A DNA stretch of 5,106 bases from JBFHKO01 sp041595355 (GTDB lineage Bacteria; Pseudomonadota; Gammaproteobacteria; Enterobacterales; Aeromonadaceae), in assembly GCA_041595355.1 (NCBI GenBank), contig JBFHKO010000181.1:1-5106 (forward strand), written 5' to 3'. Position numbers and translations under genes: made by a program. The notes beneath the pieces were generated by a model. That model was not told the DNA's origin. It made no database searches and saw nothing but the letters and a program-made list of their open reading frames with translations. Shown here piece by piece: positions 1 through 5,106 of this stretch (positions within the stretch are counted from its first letter, which is position 1; each line of letters starts with the position of its first letter).

Positions 1-170
1 CCATCAAGGGCGATCAGGCCGCCTGGGCACCGCGGCTGGCTCAGGGTTTCGACACCCTGCTGAGCCATGCCCTGAACGGCTACAACCAGATGCCGGCCCG
101 CGGCGCCTGTGCCACCTGCTCCGATGACGACATCGCCAACGCCATCCGCTTCATGACCGAGGGACTCTGA
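1..170 (+). CDS. Cytochrome c5 family protein, C-terminal fragment (5' end outside window)
   Basis: This is the 3' end of a class I c-type cytochrome, 55 codons from base 3 to the TGA at 168-170. Cytochrome c5 is a small periplasmic or membrane-attached electron carrier in respiratory chains. The visible part reads WAPRLAQGFDTLL, then NQMPARG, then CATC, then SDDDIANAIRFM. In the family the Met of the MPxxG segment is the axial heme ligand opposite the heme-site His, and the following C-x-x-C pair forms the disulfide that marks c5-type proteins. It is not a heme site because no His follows. The CxxCH heme site and any signal peptide lie upstream of the window and cannot be checked. The next gene runs in the same direction after 83 bases, and no clear terminator separates them, so co-transcription is possible. 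Family assignment is firm; the exact paralogue is not determined. Confidence 0.87.
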   Translation, partial: IKGDQAAWAPRLAQGFDTLLSHALNGYNQMPARGACATCSDDDIANAIRFMTEGL

Positions 171-221
171 GCCGGCGCCCGCATGGGCACGCCTCGGTGT
201 TCTGGCCGCCATGCAACTACA

Positions 222-243
222 CTTGAGGCAGCGCTGTCTCAAG
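222..243. promoter_or_regulatory. 22-base near-perfect palindrome overlapping the Shine-Dalgarno site
   Basis: Two 11-base arms, CTTGAG... and ...CTCAAG, are complementary at ten of eleven pairs; the remaining pair (228/237) is G-T, which would be a G-U wobble in RNA. As RNA it would form a 9-pair stem with a GCGC tetraloop (231-234). Its last three bases (241-243) are also the first three of the AAGGAG ribosome binding site of the EAL gene. It could be a dimeric-regulator operator or an RNA hairpin that limits ribosome access. No U-run follows it, so it does not look like an intrinsic terminator for the cytochrome gene. The structure is seen directly; the function is inferred. Confidence 0.5.
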
Positions 244-246
244 GAG
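241..246 (+). promoter_or_regulatory. Ribosome binding site of the EAL-domain gene
   Basis: AAGGAG lies 7 bases before the ATG at 254 and fixes that start. Upstream ATGs at 183 and 211 are in other reading frames. The site is partly buried in the 222-243 palindrome. Confidence 0.75.
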
Positions 247-253
247 TGTTGTC

Positions 254-1990
254 ATGCCCGGGCCCTCAGCCCCCCACTTCCAGGCCGAGCCCCAGCTGCT
301 GGCCCGCGTCCTCAACAGCCTGGCGCAGGCCCCCCTGCCCGATGCCGAGCGCCCCGACGTCCTGCAACCGCTGCTGGAGCTCATCGACCGCCTCTGCCCC
401 CTGCATGCCTTCGCCATCTGGGCCAGGCTGGGGGCCGATGGCTGCTGTCTGCTGGCTCCCCGCGCCCTGCCGGCCCCCCTCTATGAACAGCTGCTGGTCA
501 ACCCGCCCCATCTGCGCGACCACCTGGCCGCCCTGCATGCCGCCGATGGCTGGTGCAAGATACCGGTGCGGACCGGCCCCCTTGGCTGGATACTGGCCCG
601 CACCGACGTCGCCCAGCGGCCGCTGCTGCAACTGCTGCTCACCGTGCTGGCCAACCGCTTCGGCGGCCTGCAGAGCAGTCGCGAGCTGGCGCGCAGGCCC
701 GCCCAGCCACCCGGCTGGCCCGGGCGGCTGGAGCACATCACCCGCCTGCTGCACCAGGCGCAGCGTCTGCCTCCCTCCCGCTTCTGGGCCCGGCTGGCCA
801 CGGCCCTGGGCGACTGGCTGGACAACCGGGAAATGCTGCTGTTGCAACAGGATGACGAAGCGCCCATGCGGCTCGCCCATCCGTGCCAGCGCCTGGCGCC
901 GGACACCCCGAGCCTGCTGGCCTGGGGCGAGATCCCCCACGGCGGTGAACAGGATCTGCATGGCCGGCACTGGTACCGCTTCCCGTTGTTCGTGCAGCGC
1001 CGCCATGTCGGCAGCCTGCTGCTGGCCCAGCCCCGCCCCCTCGCCCGGGAAGCACGCCGGCTGCTGGGGCTGTTGCTGCCCCAGCTGGGACTGCTGCTGG
1101 AGCTGGAGGCGTTGCGCCGCCAGCTCGCCCTGCCGGGCAGCACGCATGCCCCCGCCACTGTGCCCCGTCGCGCGCCGCGGGCCGCGCTGCGCGCCGGCGC
1201 GTCCGGGCAGGCACTGCGCCAGGCCCTGGCCAACGGTCGCATTCAGCCCTACTTCCAGCCGGTCATCCACCTGCCGGATCACCGCTGGCATGCGGTCGAG
1301 GCGCTGGCGCGCTGGTTGACGGAGGGGGGGGAGCTGCGTTCGGCCTGCGACTTCCTGCCGCTGGCCGAGCAGGCGGGGCTGGTGCTGGAGCTGGACAGAG
1401 CCATGCTGCGCCAGGTGTGCAGCTGGCTGGCGCGCCTGGATCCGAAAGGAGCGCTTCGCGTCATTCTCAACCTCTCCGGCCAGCACCTGCACAGCCGCCA
1501 GCGGCTGGCTGCCCTGCTGGCCATTCCCCAGCAGGCCCAGGTGCCGCTGTCACGGCTGGTGTTCGAATTCCGGGCCCGGGAGCTGCTGGCCCAGAGTGGC
1601 CGCGTCCAGACCCAGCTGCATGGTCTGCGCGCCCGGGGGGCCGGCATCAGCGTGGATGAGGTGGATGCCGGCTTCAGCGCCCTGGATCTGCTGATCCGCC
1701 TGCCGGTGGATTACCTGAAGATAGATGACCGCCCCAGCCGCCATCCCTCCTTCTCGCCCCGGGAGCAGGCGCTGCGCCGGGCGGTACGCAGCATCGCCGA
1801 TGATCTGGGCATGCGCCTCATCGTCTCGGGGATGGAGCGCCGCGACCAGCAGCAATCCTGGCTGGACATGCCCTGCGAACTGGCCCAGGGCCACCTGTTC
1901 GGCGCCCCCTTCTCGGGCGCCGCCCTGCTGGACCAGCTGCACGCCGGTCGCCACACGCTCGCCACCGCGCCGGACAACCGCCGTCACTGA
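254..1990 (+). CDS. EAL-domain protein with degenerate active site; probable c-di-GMP sensor or inactive phosphodiesterase
   Basis: A 578-residue soluble protein with no evident signal peptide or membrane span. Residues about 319-562 form an EAL domain, the fold that hydrolyses cyclic di-GMP to pGpG. Retained, at spacings matching my recollection of P. aeruginosa RocR: E349 of the EAL motif (EALARW), N406 in LNLS, E438, D468, K489 in LKID, E528 and Q545 in AQGHLFG. Altered: the usual DDFGTG of loop 6 reads DEVDAG (468-473), the Thr and Glu of the E-x-T-E motif are R440 and A441, and the first Glu of AEGVE is S525. In studied EAL proteins such losses abolish or cripple catalysis, so binding, sensing or a partner-regulating role is more likely than hydrolysis; this is inference. 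Residues about 15-147 and 158-290 look like two diverged GAF-type modules (segments like GPLGWIL and HVGSLLL, each followed by a long Leu-rich helix), without confident assignment. There is no GGDEF domain. It ends 18 bases from the convergent rep stop. Confidence 0.9.
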   Translation: MPGPSAPHFQAEPQLLARVLNSLAQAPLPDAERPDVLQPLLELIDRLCPLHAFAIWARLGADGCCLLAPRALPAPLYEQLLVNPPHLRDHLAALHAADGWCKIPVRTGPLGWILARTDVAQRPLLQLLLTVLANRFGGLQSSRELARRPAQPPGWPGRLEHITRLLHQAQRLPPSRFWARLATALGDWLDNREMLLLQQDDEAPMRLAHPCQRLAPDTPSLLAWGEIPHGGEQDLHGRHWYRFPLFVQRRHVGSLLLAQPRPLAREARRLLGLLLPQLGLLLELEALRRQLALPGSTHAPATVPRRAPRAALRAGASGQALRQALANGRIQPYFQPVIHLPDHRWHAVEALARWLTEGGELRSACDFLPLAEQAGLVLELDRAMLRQVCSWLARLDPKGALRVILNLSGQHLHSRQRLAALLAIPQQAQVPLSRLVFEFRARELLAQSGRVQTQLHGLRARGAGISVDEVDAGFSALDLLIRLPVDYLKIDDRPSRHPSFSPREQALRRAVRSIADDLGMRLIVSGMERRDQQQSWLDMPCELAQGHLFGAPFSGAALLDQLHAGRHTLATAPDNRRH

Positions 1991-2008
1991 CCGGCCCAGA
2001 CGCCGCGG

Positions 2009-4030
2009 CTACCCCTTTTTCAGCAACGCCCGCAGGTGGGCTATGCCGGTCTGGGCCTTCTGCTGGCGCTCCTCGACCGTGGCCTCGGGCTTGCGGTTCT
2101 CCCACTGCAGATCCTGCTGCGGCAGCTCCAGCAGGAAGCGACTCGGCTCGGGACGCACCGCCTCGCCGAACTGGCGCCGCTCCTTGCAGAGGATGAAGGT
2201 CAGCTCGGTCTGGGCACGGGTGATGCCGACATAGGCCAGCCGCCGCTCCTCCTCGACATTGTCCTCGTCGATGCTGGCCTGGTGGGGCAGCAGTCCCTCC
2301 TCCATGCCGATGAGAAACACATAGGGAAACTCCAGCCCCTTGGAGGCGTGCAGCGTCATCAGCTGCACCTGATCCAGCTCGCCCTCCTCCTCGTTGCGCT
2401 CCAGCATGTCGCGCAGCGTCAGCCGCGCCACCACCTCGGAGAGGCTCATGGCCGGCTCGTCGGCCTTGGCATCCCCCTCCAGCATGTCGGTGACCCAGCG
2501 ATAGAGGGTGGAGACATTCTGCATGCGCATCTCGGCGGCCTTGGGGCTGGGCGAGCTCTCGTAGAGCCACGCCTCGTAGTGGATGTCGCGGATCATGTCG
2601 CGCACCGCCTCCACCGCATTGCCGCGCCCGGCCTGGTCGCCCAGGCGCACCAGCCAATCGCAGAAATGGCGCAGCGCCTGCAGTCCGCGGCCGTGCAGGC
2701 TCTGCTCCAGCCCCAGTTCGAAACTGGCGGCGAACAGGCTCTTGCCGCGGCCGTTGGCATACTGGCCCAGCTTCTCCAGGGTGGTGGGGCCTATCTCGCG
2801 GCGCGGCAGGTTGACCACCCGCAAAAAGGCGTTGTCGTCGTCCGGGTTCACCAGCAGCCGCAGGTAGGCCATGATGTCCTTGATTTCGGTGCGCGAGAAG
2901 AAGGAGGTGCCGCCGCTGATGCGGTAGGGGATGCGGTTTTGCATCAGCACCTTCTCGAGCAGCCGCGACTGATGATTGCCCCGGTAGAGGACGGCGTAGT
3001 CGCTCCACTTGCAGCGATTCATGAAGCGGTGGCCCATGATCTCGGCCGCCACCCGCTCCGCCTCGTTCTCCTCGTTCTTGGCCTGCAGCACCCGCACCGG
3101 CTGGCCATAGTCCAGCTCGGAGAAGAGCTGCTTGTCGAACACATGGGGATTGTTGGCGATGAGGATGTTGGCGCACTTCAAGATGCGCCCCTTGGAGCGG
3201 TAGTTCTGCTCCAGCTTGATCACCTGCAACCGCGGAAAGTCCTGCTGCAGCAGCACCAGATTCTGGGGCCGGGCGCCGCGCCAGGAGTAGATGGACTGGT
3301 CGTCGTCCCCCACCACTGTCACCCGGCCGCGCTCACCCACCAGCTGCTTGACCAGCTCGTACTGGCTGCTGTTGGTGTCCTGATATTCGTCCACCAGCAG
3401 GTAGCGGATCTTCGCCTGCCAGCGCTCCCGCACCTCGGCGTTGCCCTGCAACAGCAGGGTCGGCATCAGGATCAGATCGTCGAAATCCAGCGCATTGTAG
3501 GCGCTCATCTGCCGTTGATAGCGCTCATAGAGCAGCGCCCGCTGCTGCGCCTCGCCATCCTTCGCCTGCCTGAGCGCCGCGCCGGGCAGCACCAGATCGT
3601 TTTTCCAGTTGGAGATGGCCGTCACCAGCTGGCGCAGCTTCTCCTTGTCGCCCTGCAGCTCGCTGTCGGTGAGCTCCTTGAGCAGCGCCAGCTGATCGGT
3701 GTCGTCGAACAGCGAGAAGTTGGCCTTGAGATTGAGCACCCCGTGCTCGCGACGGATGATCTCCAGCCCCAGGGAGTGGAAGGTGGAGACGGTGAGGCCG
3801 CGCGCCTCCTGGCGCCCCAGGGTCTGGCCGACCCGCTCCTTCATCTCCTTGGCCGCCTTGTTGGTGAAGGTGACGGCGCAGATATGGCGCGCCTGATAGC
3901 CGCACTTCTGGATCAGATAGGCAATCTTGGTGGTGATCACCCGCGTCTTGCCGCTGCCGGCGCCGGCCAGCACCAGGCAGGGGCCGGAGACGTAGTGCAC
4001 CGCCTCGAGCTGACGTGGATTCAGTTTCAT
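2009..4030 (-). CDS. rep: ATP-dependent DNA helicase Rep
   Basis: Rep is a superfamily 1A 3'-5' helicase that travels with the replisome, clears nucleoprotein blocks and helps restart forks. The product is 673 residues, the same length as E. coli Rep as I recall it, and all helicase motifs are present: Q motif around Q7 (NPRQLEAV), Walker A AGAGSGKT at 22-29 (K28), Ia FTNKAA at 55-60, Ib TVSTFHSLG at 80-88, Walker B DEYQD at 214-218, III GDDDQSIYSWRGA at 241-253, IV LEQNYRS at 273-279, V LMTLHASKGLEF at 557-568 and VI EERRLAYVGITRAQ at 594-607. The GARPQNL text after motif III and the length favour Rep over UvrD or PcrA, which are longer. The start is ATG at 4030 and the stop TAG at 2009-2011. 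The ribosome site is weak: GGGTGA only 3 bases from the ATG. It is convergent with the EAL gene and divergent from the cysteine desulfurase gene. No break or missing residue is seen. Confidence 0.97.
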   Translation of the reverse strand: MKLNPRQLEAVHYVSGPCLVLAGAGSGKTRVITTKIAYLIQKCGYQARHICAVTFTNKAAKEMKERVGQTLGRQEARGLTVSTFHSLGLEIIRREHGVLNLKANFSLFDDTDQLALLKELTDSELQGDKEKLRQLVTAISNWKNDLVLPGAALRQAKDGEAQQRALLYERYQRQMSAYNALDFDDLILMPTLLLQGNAEVRERWQAKIRYLLVDEYQDTNSSQYELVKQLVGERGRVTVVGDDDQSIYSWRGARPQNLVLLQQDFPRLQVIKLEQNYRSKGRILKCANILIANNPHVFDKQLFSELDYGQPVRVLQAKNEENEAERVAAEIMGHRFMNRCKWSDYAVLYRGNHQSRLLEKVLMQNRIPYRISGGTSFFSRTEIKDIMAYLRLLVNPDDDNAFLRVVNLPRREIGPTTLEKLGQYANGRGKSLFAASFELGLEQSLHGRGLQALRHFCDWLVRLGDQAGRGNAVEAVRDMIRDIHYEAWLYESSPSPKAAEMRMQNVSTLYRWVTDMLEGDAKADEPAMSLSEVVARLTLRDMLERNEEEGELDQVQLMTLHASKGLEFPYVFLIGMEEGLLPHQASIDEDNVEEERRLAYVGITRAQTELTFILCKERRQFGEAVRPEPSRFLLELPQQDLQWENRKPEATVEERQQKAQTGIAHLRALLKKG

Positions 4031-4064
4031 GGCTCACCCGCTAGACTGGAAAACAAGGGCGGCG

Positions 4065-4073
4065 ATTGTAGCA
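4065..4073 (-). promoter_or_regulatory. Candidate rep promoter, extended -10
   Basis: On the minus strand the sequence reads TGC followed by TACAAT, an extended -10 (TGn plus a five-of-six match to TATAAT), preceded by a run of six T. The best -35 at 17-base spacing is poor (CTGCGG), which is tolerable for an extended -10 promoter. Transcription would begin near 4058, giving a leader of about 28 bases before the rep ATG. Assigned by eye. Confidence 0.5.
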
Positions 4074-4108
4074 AAAAAGCGCAGCCGCCGCAGGCGCGCG
4101 CCCCGACG

Positions 4109-4137
4109 TTGCCATCGGCGCCGGATTTGGGGATCAT
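4109..4137 (+). promoter_or_regulatory. Candidate sigma-70 promoter of the cysteine desulfurase gene
   Basis: TTGCCA (4109-4114, five of six to TTGACA) is followed after 17 bases by GATCAT (4132-4137, four of six to TATAAT). A start near 4144 would leave a leader of about 17 bases. The -10 is weak, so the call is tentative. I see no recognisable regulator site, such as an IscR box, in the 130-base spacer. Confidence 0.35.
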
Positions 4138-4148
4138 GGCCGACCCAA

Positions 4149-4154
4149 GAGGAG
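4149..4154 (+). promoter_or_regulatory. Ribosome binding site of the cysteine desulfurase gene
   Basis: GAGGAG stands 6 bases before the ATG at 4161 and supports that start, as does the N-terminal FDVATLRRQFPAL segment typical of the family's first helix. Confidence 0.75.
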
Positions 4155-4160
4155 TCCTTC

Positions 4161-5106
4161 ATGCCCGCAGCCTTTGACGTCGCCACCCTCCGCCGGCAGT
4201 TCCCGGCCCTTGAGCAGACCATCAACGACCGGCCGCTCATCTACCTGGACAACGCCGCCACCACCCAGAAGCCCGAGGCGGTGCTGCGCGCCATGGATGA
4301 CTACTACCGCCGCGACAACGCCAATGTGCATCGCGCCTCCCATGCCCTGAGCGCCCGGGCCACCGGGGCTTTCGAGGCGGCCCGCGGGAGGGTGCGCACC
4401 TTCCTCAATGCCCGCGAAAGCCGGGAGATCATCTGGACCCGCGGCACCACCGAGGCCATCAACCTGGTGGCCCACAGCGTCGGGATGCACCGCCTCAAGG
4501 CCGGCGACGAGATTTTGCTCTCGACCCTGGAGCACCACGCCAACATAGTGCCCTGGCAGCAGGTGGCCGCCGCCACCGGCGCCGTACTCAGGGTGATACC
4601 GCTGACCGGGCGGGGCGAGCTGGACATGGACGCCTTCCACCGCCTGCTGTCACCGCGCACCCGCCTGCTGGCCCTGAGCCAGGTCTCCAATGCCCTCGGC
4701 ACCGTCAATCCGGTGGCCGAGTGCATTGCCGCCGCCAGGGCGGTGGGGGCCCTGACCCTGATTGACGGCGCCCAGGCCGTGGGCCATTTGCCGGTGGATG
4801 TGCAGGCGCTGGGCTGCGATTTCTACGCCTTTTCCGGCCACAAGCTCTACGGCCCCACCGGCATCGGTGTGCTCTACGGCCGCGCCGAACTGCTACAGAC
4901 CCTGCCGCCCTGGCAGACCGGCGGCGAGATGATCCGATCGGTGAGCTTCAGCGGCAGCCGTTTCAACGACATTCCGTTTCGCTTCGAGGCCGGCACCCCC
5001 CCCATCGCCGAGGCCATCAACCTGGTGGCCCACAGCGTCGGGATGCACCGCCTCAAGGCCGGCGACGAGATTTTGCTCTCGACCCTGGAGCACCACGCCA
5101 ACATAG
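4161..5106 (+). CDS. csdA: CsdA/SufS-type (group II) cysteine desulfurase, N-terminal part, running off the window; last 99 bases suspect
   Basis: A PLP-dependent class V aminotransferase-fold enzyme that takes sulfur from L-cysteine, leaving alanine, and passes it as persulfide for Fe-S cluster assembly. Visible family marks: YLDNAATTQKP (28-38), NANVHRASH (53-61), RGTTEAINL (94-102), EHHAN with H125 as the PLP-stacking His, DGAQA with D202 as the cofactor Asp, SGHK with K228 as the Schiff-base Lys (103 residues after H125, as in E. coli SufS), then GPTGIGVLYG and FEAGTPP (275-281). The catalytic Cys near residue 360 lies beyond the window. From residue 284 the sequence stops following the family and repeats residues 98-129 exactly, in frame, to the window end, so only about 4161-5018 should be trusted. 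No sufBCD genes lie upstream and the gene starts its own unit opposite rep, which favours csdA over sufS. Several stretches resemble SufS, so the symbol is tentative. Confidence 0.88.
   Translation, partial: MPAAFDVATLRRQFPALEQTINDRPLIYLDNAATTQKPEAVLRAMDDYYRRDNANVHRASHALSARATGAFEAARGRVRTFLNARESREIIWTRGTTEAINLVAHSVGMHRLKAGDEILLSTLEHHANIVPWQQVAAATGAVLRVIPLTGRGELDMDAFHRLLSPRTRLLALSQVSNALGTVNPVAECIAAARAVGALTLIDGAQAVGHLPVDVQALGCDFYAFSGHKLYGPTGIGVLYGRAELLQTLPPWQTGGEMIRSVSFSGSRFNDIPFRFEAGTPPIAEAINLVAHSVGMHRLKAGDEILLSTLEHHANI
4450..4548 (+). repeat. 99-base direct repeat, internal copy (genuine csdA sequence)
   Basis: This copy encodes residues 97/98-129 of the cysteine desulfurase (EAINL through HHANI) and sits where the family expects it. 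It is identical over 99 bases to 5008-5106; the base before each copy differs (A at 4449, G at 5007), which marks the repeat edge. Confidence 0.95.
5008..5106 (+). repeat. 99-base direct repeat, terminal copy (probable misjoin at the contig end)
   Basis: An exact copy of 4450-4548, displaced by 558 bases (186 codons, so the frame is kept), running to the final base. It replaces the segment that in CsdA/SufS proteins follows the AGTPP stretch, normally a helix of the type IGLxAAL. The start of the copy, CCGAGGCCATC, could itself be the native codons for the expected AEAI, so the join may lie in about 11 bases of shared sequence (5008-5018). Confidence 0.93.

Noticed and set aside
195..223. Possible -10 (TACACT at 218-223) ahead of the EAL gene
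   Set aside because: No acceptable -35 lies at 15-18 bases upstream, so a promoter in this gap is not supported.
266..1492. A 408-codon open frame on the minus strand, and long plus-strand frames such as 183-1319
   Set aside because: These are shadows of the 254-1990 gene. Their translations are rich in Q, G, A, P, S or C, lack domains, and lack the ribosome-site support seen at 254.
1979..2020. Possible intrinsic terminator for the EAL gene
   Set aside because: Candidate stems (GCCG/CGGC around the stop, and GCCGCGGC) are four pairs or self-overlapping, and the five T residues lie within rep. This is not strong enough to annotate.
1818..3176. A 452-codon minus-strand frame overlapping rep and the EAL gene
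   Set aside because: It is out of frame with Rep on the same strand and Gly/Ala/Arg-rich. It crosses the convergent gene ends, which no real gene here would do.
3337..3402. Two CCACCAGC octamers (the complement of the E. coli Chi sequence) in rep
   Set aside because: They encode ordinary Rep residues. Such octamers are expected by chance in GC-rich coding DNA, and Chi specificity in this organism is unknown.
2036..4177. A 713-codon open frame on the plus strand covering rep
   Set aside because: It lies antisense to a complete, motif-perfect Rep. Its translation is low-complexity (L, A, H, Q, V rich), as expected for the reverse frame of a GC-rich gene. It has no recognisable domain.

Overview
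This 5,106-base window is ordinary chromosomal DNA from a GC-rich gammaproteobacterium. GC richness was judged by eye, not computed. The best-identified genes are a cytochrome c5 tail with a C-x-x-C pair, a full-length 673-residue Rep helicase and a CsdA/SufS-type cysteine desulfurase. Together they point to the Aeromonadales (Oceanimonas/Zobellella/Aeromonas type) or a neighbouring pseudomonad-like lineage. That placement is inference from protein resemblance alone.

Layout: bases 1-170 are the C-terminal 55 codons of a cytochrome c5-type protein (+). An 83-base gap holds a 22-base near-perfect palindrome that runs into the ribosome binding site of the next gene. Bases 254-1990 (+) encode a 578-residue protein with a poorly conserved, probably GAF-like N-terminal half and a C-terminal EAL domain that has lost several catalytic and loop-6 residues. 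Only 18 bases separate its stop from the stop of the convergent rep gene (2009-4030, -). A 130-base divergent spacer holds candidate promoters for rep and for the cysteine desulfurase gene (4161 to the window end, +).

The genes do not form one pathway. They are housekeeping functions: periplasmic electron transfer, c-di-GMP-related regulation, replication restart/fork helicase, and sulfur mobilisation for Fe-S clusters. From memory, a comparable neighbourhood of cytochrome c5, an EAL protein and rep exists in Pseudomonas aeruginosa (PA5300 cycB, PA5295 and PA5296 rep), so the linkage may be old.

The last 99 bases (5008-5106) are an exact, in-frame copy of 4450-4548, joined at the point where the cysteine desulfurase should continue with different sequence. 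The simplest reading is an assembly or amplification artefact at a contig end. A real 558-base tandem duplication is the alternative. I see no new defence, mobile or RNA-based system here. The most biologically interesting item is the degenerate EAL protein with its palindromic leader.
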